From: Croceibacterium_A sp965977975
Lineage (GTDB): Bacteria > Pseudomonadota > Alphaproteobacteria > Sphingomonadales > Sphingomonadaceae
NCBI GenBank assembly: GCA_965977975.1
Contig: CBHCZH010000060.1
Span: 1-18,799, forward strand
DNA length: 18,799 nucleotides
Reading direction: 5' to 3'
Under the pieces are notes generated by a model. The model worked only from the letters and a program-made list of their open reading frames with translations. It did not search any database and was not told the origin of the DNA. The position numbers and the translations under genes are program-made. Shown in pieces: positions 8,231-14,353 of this stretch (the stretch's first letter is position 1; the number at the start of each line of letters is the position of its first letter).

Positions 8231-8388
8231 GATTGTCGATTTTTCTTGCGCTGTCAAGCGCCCCTGCGTAGCAAATGTGTCGGCCTCGCCACTCAGGCGC
8301 AGGCGGAGGAAAAGAGTCGGGTTTTGGCGGCAAGAGTCTGGAGGGATGGTTCCAGGCCGACGCGCCCCGAGCAGTGAAGGGATGCGCC

Positions 8389-8760
8389 GTGAACAGCGCC
8401 TTCGACGTGACGGATGGCTACGCGGTGCTGAGGGTCTTGTGCGGCGCCTTCTTCATTCCCCACGTCGTGGGGAAAATCACCGCACGCGAGGCCTCGGTAG
8501 CCTTCTTCAAGCTGGCTGGATTGAACCCGCCGCAGTTCTGGTCCTACGCAGCCATGGCGATCGAGATCGTGCTGGCGGTCTGCCTGGTGCTTGGCATTCT
8601 GACGGTCTACGCCGCCTACCTTGCGTGCCTTTACCTGCTGATTGCCGCAGCTGTGAACTTCGGCGTCTCGCGCAAATGGCTCTGGCATATCGGCGGGAGC
8701 GAATGGCCGGTGTTCTGGGCGTTATGCTGCGCGGCCGTCGGCTACTACGGATCGCGCTGA
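8389..8760 (+). CDS. DoxX-like small integral membrane protein
   Basis: The start is taken as GTG 8389 (123 residues) with AAGGG 7 nt upstream. The frame could begin at ATG 8275, but that has no ribosome-binding site and adds a polar, Gly-rich stretch unlike the family. Four hydrophobic segments are visible at about 11-28, 50-68, 70-90 and 104-119, with a conserved-looking VLRVLCGAFFIPHVVGKI opening, typical of DoxX/DoxD-type proteins. Their biochemical role is poorly known; some associate with oxidoreductases at the membrane. It is the first gene of the plus-strand operon and lies 31 bp before the dehydrogenase gene, so a link to the redox steps encoded next to it is plausible but unproven. 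Confidence 0.82.
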   Translation: MNSAFDVTDGYAVLRVLCGAFFIPHVVGKITAREASVAFFKLAGLNPPQFWSYAAMAIEIVLAVCLVLGILTVYAAYLACLYLLIAAAVNFGVSRKWLWHIGGSEWPVFWALCCAAVGYYGSR

Positions 8761-8791
8761 TGAGCACTCGCTGTGAACTTGGAGCATTATC

Positions 8792-9673
8792 GTGAAGGTG
8801 GCTTTCATAGGTCTTGGACGCATGGGGCAAGCCATGGCCCGGCGGCTGCTTGCTGCCGGTCACGATCTCGTCGTGTGGAACCGCACGCCCGATCGGCTAG
8901 GCGAACTCTTGGACCTCGGCGCAACCATGGCCGAGTCGATCGCGCAAGTCGGAACGGTCGGTGCTCCTGTCATCACAATGCTTTCCGACGACGATGCCCT
9001 TGCGCAGGTCGCGCATGGCCCCGGCGGCCTGATCGCGAGCCTGCCGGCTGGCGGCATGCACATCGCGATGGGAACGCACCGCAGCGACACGATTCGCGCT
9101 CTGACCGCCGCGCACGCCGAGGCGGGTCAGGTTCTCGTTGCGGCTCCGGTGCTTGGCCGACCCACGGCGGTAGCCGCGGGGCAGCTCGGCATCATCGTCG
9201 CTGGACCAAATGATGCCATTGCCGAGGCGCGTCCGCTGTTCGACGCCATTGGCAGGCGGACCTTTCTCGCCGGCTCCGATCCCGTTACCGCGTCGCTGCT
9301 GAAACTCACCAACAATATGGTGCTGGCCTGTGCGATCGAGGTGATGGGCGAGGCGTTCAGCTTGGTCGAGAAGGCTGGAGCCGATCCCGAAACGCTGCGC
9401 GATGTGTTGACCGAAGGTCTGTTTTCCAGTCCGGCCTACACCGGTTATTCGCGCGCGATCCTGGATCGCAGCTGGGATTCAATCGGCTTTACCGCGGCGC
9501 TTGCGCTGAAGGACGTCGATCTCGCCTTGGCTACGGGCGCCGCCAGCGGCGTCCCTCTACCCAGCGCCGAGGTCTGCCGTGAGCGCCTGTCGCGCGCGAT
9601 CGCCGATGGCGACGCCGAGCGGGACTGGATCGTCATGGCCCTCGCGCAGGCCCGCGCCAGCGGACTTGCCTGA
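8792..9673 (+). CDS. NAD(P)-dependent oxidoreductase, 3-hydroxyisobutyrate dehydrogenase family
   Basis: The 293-residue protein opens with the Rossmann fingerprint GLGRMGQAMA (7-16). It keeps the beta-hydroxyacid dehydrogenase landmarks: the APVLGRPTAVAAGQL segment (118-132), catalytic Lys171 in LLKLTNNM, Asn174/Asn175, and the Lys240-Asp241 pair in the all-helical C-terminal domain. The usual STxSP substrate loop reads GTHRSDT (94-100), so the substrate differs from 3-hydroxyisobutyrate or tartronate semialdehyde. Retention of Lys171 argues for alcohol/hydroxyacid oxidation or the reverse rather than imine reduction. Translation starts at GTG 8792 with GGAG 7 nt before it. It lies 31 bp after DoxX and 49 bp before the old yellow enzyme gene, in an apparent operon. 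Confidence 0.92.
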   Translation: MKVAFIGLGRMGQAMARRLLAAGHDLVVWNRTPDRLGELLDLGATMAESIAQVGTVGAPVITMLSDDDALAQVAHGPGGLIASLPAGGMHIAMGTHRSDTIRALTAAHAEAGQVLVAAPVLGRPTAVAAGQLGIIVAGPNDAIAEARPLFDAIGRRTFLAGSDPVTASLLKLTNNMVLACAIEVMGEAFSLVEKAGADPETLRDVLTEGLFSSPAYTGYSRAILDRSWDSIGFTAALALKDVDLALATGAASGVPLPSAEVCRERLSRAIADGDAERDWIVMALAQARASGLA

Positions 9674-9722
9674 TTCCACCCAAACCCCTGTTTTCTCAAC
9701 CTTCCAAGGAAAGCTCCAACCG

Positions 9723-10832
9723 ATGACCAGCATGCTCTTCTCACCGATCACCCTGCGTGACCTCACCATCCCCAACCGCATTGTCGTCTCGCCGATGTGT
9801 CAGTACAACTCGAACGAGGGTTCGGCCAACGATTGGCACCTGGTCCACCTCGGCGGTCTGGCGATGGGCGCCGCGGGCCTGGTGATGACCGAAATGACCA
9901 ATGTCTCGCTGGACGGACGGATTTCGCCGCGCTGCGCCACCCTGTGCACCGATGAGAACGAAGCCGCGCTGAAGCGCGTCGTGGACTTCTGCCGCACCTA
10001 CGGTGTCGCCAAGCTCGGCATTCAGATCGGGCACGCCGGACGCAAGGGCTCGCAGCAGCCCCCGGCCCTCGGCAGCAAGGCATTGACCGCCGAGGAAGGT
10101 GCATGGGAAACGGTCGGACCGTCGGCCATTGCGTTCGGCAACTACCCCGCGCCTCGCGAGCTGACCAAGGCGGAGATCGTGGAGCTCATCGAGGCGCATC
10201 GCCAGGCCGTGGTGCGCGCCGAGCGGATCGGCTTCGACCTGATCGAGATGCATGGCGGACACGGCTACCTCATCCACCAGTTTCTCTCGCCGCTTGCCAA
10301 CCAGCGAACCGACGAGTTCGGTGGATCGCTGGAAAACCGCATGCGCTTTCCGCTTGAGGTGTTCAAGGCGATGCGGGCCGAATGGCCGGCGCACAAGCCG
10401 CTGGGCATCCGCGTTTCGGCGACCGACTGGGTCGATGGCGGATTCAACCCAGACGAGGCGGTCGAGTTCGCCAAGGCGCTCAAGGCGCTTGGCTGCGACT
10501 TCATCGACGTCACCACGGGCGGGCTCGATCTTCGTCAGCAGATTCCGCTGGCACCCGGCTATCAGGTACCGTTCGGTGCACGGGTCCGCCAGGAGGCGGA
10601 TATTGCAACGATGTCGGTCGGTCTGATCGGTACACCCCAGCAGGCCGAGGAGATCGTCGCGTCTGGCGAGGCAGATTTCGTGGTCATAGGCCGGGGCGCG
10701 CTCTACGACCCCCGCTGGGCATGGCATGCGGCCGAGGAGCTCGGGGCCACGACCGAATACGCACCCAAGTACCGGATGGCTCAGCCGGCGCTTCGGCCGG
10801 AGCTGTATCCCAATCACCGCGCCCCGGCCTGA
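9723..10832 (+). CDS. NADH:flavin oxidoreductase, YqjM-type old yellow enzyme
   Basis: From ATG 9723 the protein has 369 residues (AAGGAAAG 9 nt upstream); the open frame extends back to 9579 but that part overlaps the preceding gene and lies outside the family. It is an FMN TIM-barrel enzyme of the 'thermophilic-like' class: SPMCQY gives Cys26 and Tyr28, Gln102 follows in GIQIGHAGRKGS, and MHGGHGYLIHQFLSP gives the substrate-anion-binding pair His177/His180 and Tyr182. GSLENR and the late phosphate-binding VVIGRGALYDP are also present. Such enzymes reduce activated C=C bonds (enones, enals, nitroalkenes) with NAD(P)H. In this cluster it would saturate an unsaturated carbonyl intermediate. 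Its stop is 8 nt before the CobW gene start, indicating co-translation. Confidence 0.95.
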   Translation: MTSMLFSPITLRDLTIPNRIVVSPMCQYNSNEGSANDWHLVHLGGLAMGAAGLVMTEMTNVSLDGRISPRCATLCTDENEAALKRVVDFCRTYGVAKLGIQIGHAGRKGSQQPPALGSKALTAEEGAWETVGPSAIAFGNYPAPRELTKAEIVELIEAHRQAVVRAERIGFDLIEMHGGHGYLIHQFLSPLANQRTDEFGGSLENRMRFPLEVFKAMRAEWPAHKPLGIRVSATDWVDGGFNPDEAVEFAKALKALGCDFIDVTTGGLDLRQQIPLAPGYQVPFGARVRQEADIATMSVGLIGTPQQAEEIVASGEADFVVIGRGALYDPRWAWHAAEELGATTEYAPKYRMAQPALRPELYPNHRAPA

Positions 10833-10840
10833 GGTCGCGC

Positions 10841-11965
10841 GTGACGACTCGCAAGCAGGATATCCGGACGCCGGTCACGTTGTTGACCGGCTTCCTCGGC
10901 AGCGGAAAGACGACGCTGCTTAATCGCGCTCTGCGCGATCCGGCGATGGCGCGCACTGCCGTGGTGATCAACGAGTTCGGGGAGATCGGGATCGATCACG
11001 CCCTCACCACGGCGAGCGACGACACGATCATGGTGCTCGAGAACGGCTGCCTGTGCTGCACGGTGTTCGGCGACCTCATCCAGACCCTCAACCGGCTGTA
11101 CCATGCCCGCGAGGCCGGAGAGGTCGAGTTCGATCACGTGGTCATCGAAACCTCCGGCCTCGCCGAGGCGGGGCCCATCCTCCAGGCCTTTCTGTCCGAA
11201 CCGACGCTCGAAGGGCTGTTCCGGATGGGCGCTATCGTGGCGACCGTCGATGCCGTGAACGCCGAGGCGACCCTGGCGGAGCATCCGGTCTCCGTGCGGC
11301 AAGTCGCTTTGGGAGACAGCATTCTCCTGACCAAGCTGGACCTGCTCGAACCCGCGGAGCGCGAGGCGCGCAAGGCGGCGCTGATCACCCGCTTGGGCCA
11401 GATCAACGGCGCGGCCCTCGTCCTCGAGGGCGATGATCCGGCGGCGGATCCGGTTCGGCTGATGCGCCAGTTCATCGCCGATCCGAGCGAGAATCCGCGC
11501 GCAGCGAAGACCTGGATCGATGCTGCCCTCGGCGCTGCTGCTGGCCCGGGATCGCCTGGCGCACAGGGTGGTCACCAAGCACACGCGCCCCATGAGCACG
11601 ACGCGGGGATCGCGTCGTTCAACCTGATCCGGGACGAACCGCTCCCGCGCGAGGCGCTGCATCTGTTGCTTGCTTCGCTCGAGAAGCATCTCGGCAGCAA
11701 CCTGCTGCGGGTGAAAGGGCTTGTGAACGTCAAGGAAGAACCCGGCCGGCCCGCGGTGATCCAGGGCGCGCAGCATCTGCTGCACAATCTGACCTGGCTT
11801 CCCGAATGGCCCGATGAGGATCAGCGCACGCGGATTGTCTTCATCACGCAGGACCTGCCCAGCGGCGAGCTCGAGGAGATGGTGACGCTGCTCGATCGCG
11901 TCGCCCACCGCACCGCTCTCGCCCGCCTTAATGCGGGGGGAATGGAACCCGCACGGCCGATCTGA
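10841..11965 (+). CDS. COG0523 / CobW-family G3E GTPase, metallochaperone type
   Basis: GTG 10841 gives 374 residues, with GAGG 6 nt before it overlapping the stop of the old yellow enzyme gene; the frame is open upstream only because it shadows that gene. Walker A GFLGSGKTT (17-25), the metal-binding CLCC motif (70-73), an ETSGLAEAGP switch segment and TKLDLL as guanine-recognition motif are visible. A His-rich stretch (HQAHAPHEHD) marks the linker before the CobW C-terminal domain, which ends in a region beginning near HLLLASLEKHLGSNLLRVKG. COG0523 proteins deliver zinc, iron or cobalt to client enzymes using GTP. The tight coupling to catabolic genes suggests a local client such as the lactonase-like or M24 hydrolase; this is inference. 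No cobalamin genes are nearby. Confidence 0.93.
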   Translation: MTTRKQDIRTPVTLLTGFLGSGKTTLLNRALRDPAMARTAVVINEFGEIGIDHALTTASDDTIMVLENGCLCCTVFGDLIQTLNRLYHAREAGEVEFDHVVIETSGLAEAGPILQAFLSEPTLEGLFRMGAIVATVDAVNAEATLAEHPVSVRQVALGDSILLTKLDLLEPAEREARKAALITRLGQINGAALVLEGDDPAADPVRLMRQFIADPSENPRAAKTWIDAALGAAAGPGSPGAQGGHQAHAPHEHDAGIASFNLIRDEPLPREALHLLLASLEKHLGSNLLRVKGLVNVKEEPGRPAVIQGAQHLLHNLTWLPEWPDEDQRTRIVFITQDLPSGELEEMVTLLDRVAHRTALARLNAGGMEPARPI

Positions 11966-12131
11966 TGGCAGCCTCACGCAGCGAGCGGCCGCATGGGAGT
12001 CCCGGGCCCGTGATTGCCGGGGACCAACTCCCGGTAACGGCGCGGCAGGAGCAGCGTCTTGCCGCGCGCGTGCTTCGGCGATGAGCCGGAGCCAGCCCGC
12101 AAGCGGCCCCTTTTCCGCCCAAGGACGGGGC

Positions 12132-12242
12132 ATGAAGAGCGCGACGGCGAGCCAACAGACGCTGCAGAGATTCGACTTTCTCACGTGGGGTGCCTATCTG
12201 TTCTCCCTGCGGCTTTCCGTCTCCGAAGGACCAAGACGATAG
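12132..12242 (+). CDS. Possible 36-residue ORF directly upstream of the GntR gene
   Basis: ATG 12132 has AAGGA 6 nt upstream and codes for MKSATASQQTLQRFDFLTWG followed by a short hydrophobic stretch (AYLFSLRLSV) and a polar tail. It stops two bases before the GntR start codon, whose own ribosome-binding site is poorly placed. That geometry would suit translational coupling or a leader peptide. I recognise no family, and an ORF of this length can occur by chance in GC-rich DNA, so the call is tentative. The rest of the 279-bp gap after the CobW gene holds a weak hairpin (CCGGG-N8-CCCGG near 12017) without a T-run. Confidence 0.3.
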   Translation: MKSATASQQTLQRFDFLTWGAYLFSLRLSVSEGPRR

Positions 12243-12244
12243 AC

Positions 12245-13003
12245 ATGTACTTGAAAGACAAGGCTGCCAATTCAGCCGTGGACACCGTCCCCGCGCCCGA
12301 GGGGCCGGGAGAGCGGCAAGCGGCAACGCTGACTCAGTCCGTCTACGCGCAATTGCGCGCCGACATCCTCAGTGGACGGATGCGTCCGGGCGAGAAGATC
12401 CGCGCCGAAGCTCTGCGCAAGCGGTTCAACACCGCCAGCAGCCCGGTTCGCGAAGCGCTCAATCGGCTCCTTTCAGAGGGTTTCGTGGCGCTCGAGCAGC
12501 AGAAAGGCTTCCGCGTCGCGCCGGTCAGCGTCGAGGAACTGGAGGAACTGGTCAAGGCACGATGCTGGATCGACGGCTTGGCGATCCGTGAATCGATCGA
12601 GCGGTTCGAGTTGCCATGGGAGGAAAATCTCGTCCTGGCGCTCCATCATCTGTCGCGGACGCCTCGCGGAGAGTCCGGCCAAGCTGAAAACGCGGAATGG
12701 GAAAGTCGGCACAAGGCGTTCCACATGGCTCTGATTGGCGGGTGTGGTAGCCGGTGGATCAAGCGGATCAGCGAGCAGTTGTTCGACGCCGCGGAACGCT
12801 ATCGCCTGCTTTCGTTCGAGCAAGTCCTCGAGCGCAACGAGCTGCAGGAGCATCGCGACCTGGTGGATGCCTGCATACATCGCGATGCCGAGCGGGCGGT
12901 CAACGTGCTCGGCCATCATTACCGCCAAACGTTCGAAGCGGTAGCAAGCTCTGGCTTGGATACCGGAACGGCTGCGGACGACAGGACGCGCCTCGAGGAT
13001 TGA
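12245..13003 (+). CDS. GntR family transcriptional regulator, FadR/FCD subfamily
   Basis: The 252-residue protein has an N-terminal extension of about 28 residues and then a GntR winged helix-turn-helix (33-92: LTQSVYAQLRADILSGRMRPG, then SSPVREALNRLLSEGFV). An all-helical FCD effector domain (about 98-232) follows. His160 (KAFH), His203 (QEHRDLVDA) and His225 (LGHHYRQ) fit the metal-binding ligand set of FCD domains, which usually sense organic acids; the sequence resembles the CsiR-like branch. GAAGGA lies 13 nt before the ATG, rather far, and the frame is open upstream to 12059 without resemblance to the family. It ends the plus-strand gene run and is the best candidate to control both divergent operons, probably as a repressor, though its site is not identified. 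Confidence 0.92.
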   Translation: MYLKDKAANSAVDTVPAPEGPGERQAATLTQSVYAQLRADILSGRMRPGEKIRAEALRKRFNTASSPVREALNRLLSEGFVALEQQKGFRVAPVSVEELEELVKARCWIDGLAIRESIERFELPWEENLVLALHHLSRTPRGESGQAENAEWESRHKAFHMALIGGCGSRWIKRISEQLFDAAERYRLLSFEQVLERNELQEHRDLVDACIHRDAERAVNVLGHHYRQTFEAVASSGLDTGTAADDRTRLED

Positions 13004-13346
13004 AGCCCGTATTGGGTCGCCGGGCTCGACGGGACGACGCGGTTCGGGCCGACTGCCGGGTGGCCCTACCGATTGCGACCCTTGACAGGCTGCACGTCCA
13101 CGACGCTGCGACACAGGCAGACGATAGATCTCGCGCGGGGAGCGCCGCAGATCGGGGAAATCGCAGATCCGGCCGAGGTTGTACCTGCCGAGGTTGTACC
13201 TGAAGTGCCCGGCGCACGCTGACATGCGTGGCGGTCGCCGCGGGGGCCTGCGGAACGACCTTTGACGGCGCAGCGGCGTATACGGCCGCGCTGCTGCCGA
13301 TGCACGCGCCGCCCCGCCGGATTTGAGCCGCCGCGCCGGGTACACT
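13004..13346. other. Intergenic region between converging GntR and LysR genes
   Basis: This 343-bp stretch has no gene I can support. It begins with a weak hairpin (AGCCCG 13004-13009, CGGGCT 13021-13026) that lacks a T-run but could help end GntR transcription. It also carries a 15-bp tandem duplication and an 8-bp direct repeat (CGCAGATC at 13146 and 13162). A further imperfect GC hairpin lies near 13268-13295. Confidence 0.5.
13173..13202. repeat. Perfect 15-bp tandem duplication
   Basis: The unit CCGAGGTTGTACCTG occurs twice head to tail (13173-13187, 13188-13202). With only two copies it may be a simple slippage duplication. No gene covers it with confidence. Confidence 0.9.
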
Positions 13347-14249
13347 CTACGGTTTGCCTGCTTCCCCTTCCCATGGCGGCGCCGGCGTCCATGTCTCTCG
13401 GAGATGATCCAGCAATGCCGTTGCCCCCGCGGGCACGCCGTGCCGCGAATGCACGGCGCATATGCCCGCCTCGGCACTTCCCGTCACGTCCGGCAGAACG
13501 CGGACGAGGCGGCCACTCGCCAGATCCGCGCTCACGTCCCACAGCGACCTGAGCGCGATACCCACGCCCGCGATAGCCAGTTCGCGCACGGCTTCGCTGC
13601 TGTTCGTCCGGACATGGCTTTCGACCTCGACGCTGAACTCGCCGTTTGGGCCGGTCAGGCGCCATGGGCTTTGTCCCTCCGCTGCCAGGAACCGATGCCC
13701 CACGAGTTCGGCCGGTTGCGCGGGCCGGCCGCGTTCGGCCAGATAGCCCTGCGCAGCGCAGAGCACCCGCCGGTTCTCCGCCAGCCGGTGCAGCACGAGG
13801 CCCGGCGTGGGACGAGAGGTGATGCGGATCGCCAGATCGAAGCCGTCGCGCAAGATGTCGGTGAACCCATCCGACAGATCCAGGAAGAGCTCGACCTCCG
13901 GATAGCGGTCCAGAAAGGGCTTGATGTGCGGCAGCAGATGAAGCCGCCCGAACGATGTCGGCGCCGTCACGCGCAGCGGCCCGGACGGCGAGGCCGTGCG
14001 GTTCGTCACCCGCGCCTCCGCTTCGCCGAGCGTCTCCAGGATCGCGACGATGTCCGTGTAGAAGCGCTGCCCGCGGGTCGTGGGTTCAAGCTTGCGCGTC
14101 GTGCGGGTGAGCAGCCGGACGCCGAGCCTCGCTTCCAGGCGCGCGATGCGCTTCGAGACCATCGCCGCGGACATGCCCATGTTGCGCGCGGCAGCGCTCA
14201 TGCTGCCCGCGTCGACCACGCGCGCAAACAACGCCAGATCGGGGTCCAT
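13347..14249 (-). CDS. LysR family transcriptional regulator
   Basis: The 300-residue protein has the N-terminal winged helix-turn-helix of LysR regulators (residues 1-60: FARVVDAGSMSAAARNMGMS, then VSKRIARLEARLGVRLLTRT). A two-lobed periplasmic-binding-like effector domain runs from about 90 to 290 (GPLRVTAPTSFGRLHLLPHI, FDLAIRI). The IRI at the end of FDLAIRI and the overall pattern fit the CrgA/DsdC-like branch. GGAG lies 7 nt before the ATG. It is divergent from malate synthase G with 104 bp between the starts, the classical layout for a LysR protein regulating its neighbour, so control of glyoxylate assimilation is the first hypothesis. Its effector is unknown. Confidence 0.93.
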   Translation of the reverse strand: MDPDLALFARVVDAGSMSAAARNMGMSAAMVSKRIARLEARLGVRLLTRTTRKLEPTTRGQRFYTDIVAILETLGEAEARVTNRTASPSGPLRVTAPTSFGRLHLLPHIKPFLDRYPEVELFLDLSDGFTDILRDGFDLAIRITSRPTPGLVLHRLAENRRVLCAAQGYLAERGRPAQPAELVGHRFLAAEGQSPWRLTGPNGEFSVEVESHVRTNSSEAVRELAIAGVGIALRSLWDVSADLASGRLVRVLPDVTGSAEAGICAVHSRHGVPAGATALLDHLRETWTPAPPWEGEAGKP

Positions 14250-14253
14250 ATTA

Positions 14254-14270
14254 TTTCTCCATATGAGAAA
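14254..14270. promoter_or_regulatory. Candidate LysR-type (T-N11-A) operator
   Basis: TTTCTC-CATAT-GAGAAA is a perfect 6-bp dyad with a 5-bp centre, fitting the T-N11-A pattern bound by LysR proteins. It starts 4 bp upstream of the LysR start codon and covers its ribosome-binding site, so binding could repress lysR and position the protein to act on the malate synthase promoter about 85 bp away. It is seen directly; function is inferred. Confidence 0.45.
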
Positions 14271-14353
14271 CTGATTTTCTTTTGTGTCATCTACCGAACA
14301 AATGGAAGACGGTTCATACCTGCGCCATCGTGCAGGATCGGAGGTATGTAGCC

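Larger units (their letters stand above)
7916..8388. promoter_or_regulatory. Divergent intergenic control region
   Basis: These 473 bp separate the starts of the minus-strand M24 operon and the plus-strand DoxX operon, so both promoters should lie here. I see no credible gene. The sequence is more AT-rich than its surroundings in 7970-8260 and holds three inverted repeats, listed separately. Open frames crossing it have no ribosome-binding site and no family resemblance. Confidence 0.6.

Noticed and set aside
8792..9673. Imine reductase
   Set aside because: Imine reductases replace the catalytic Lys of this fold with Asp or Tyr; Lys171 is retained here.
11965..12084. A 39-residue ORF whose ATG overlaps the CobW stop (TGATG)
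   Set aside because: The overlap is suggestive of coupling, but there is no family resemblance and its composition matches random GC-rich DNA; support was too thin for a feature.
12473..13477. A 334-codon minus-strand open frame overlapping GntR and the following gap
   Set aside because: It is Arg/Pro-rich, with no recognisable domain and no ribosome-binding site, and it lies mostly antisense to the GntR gene.
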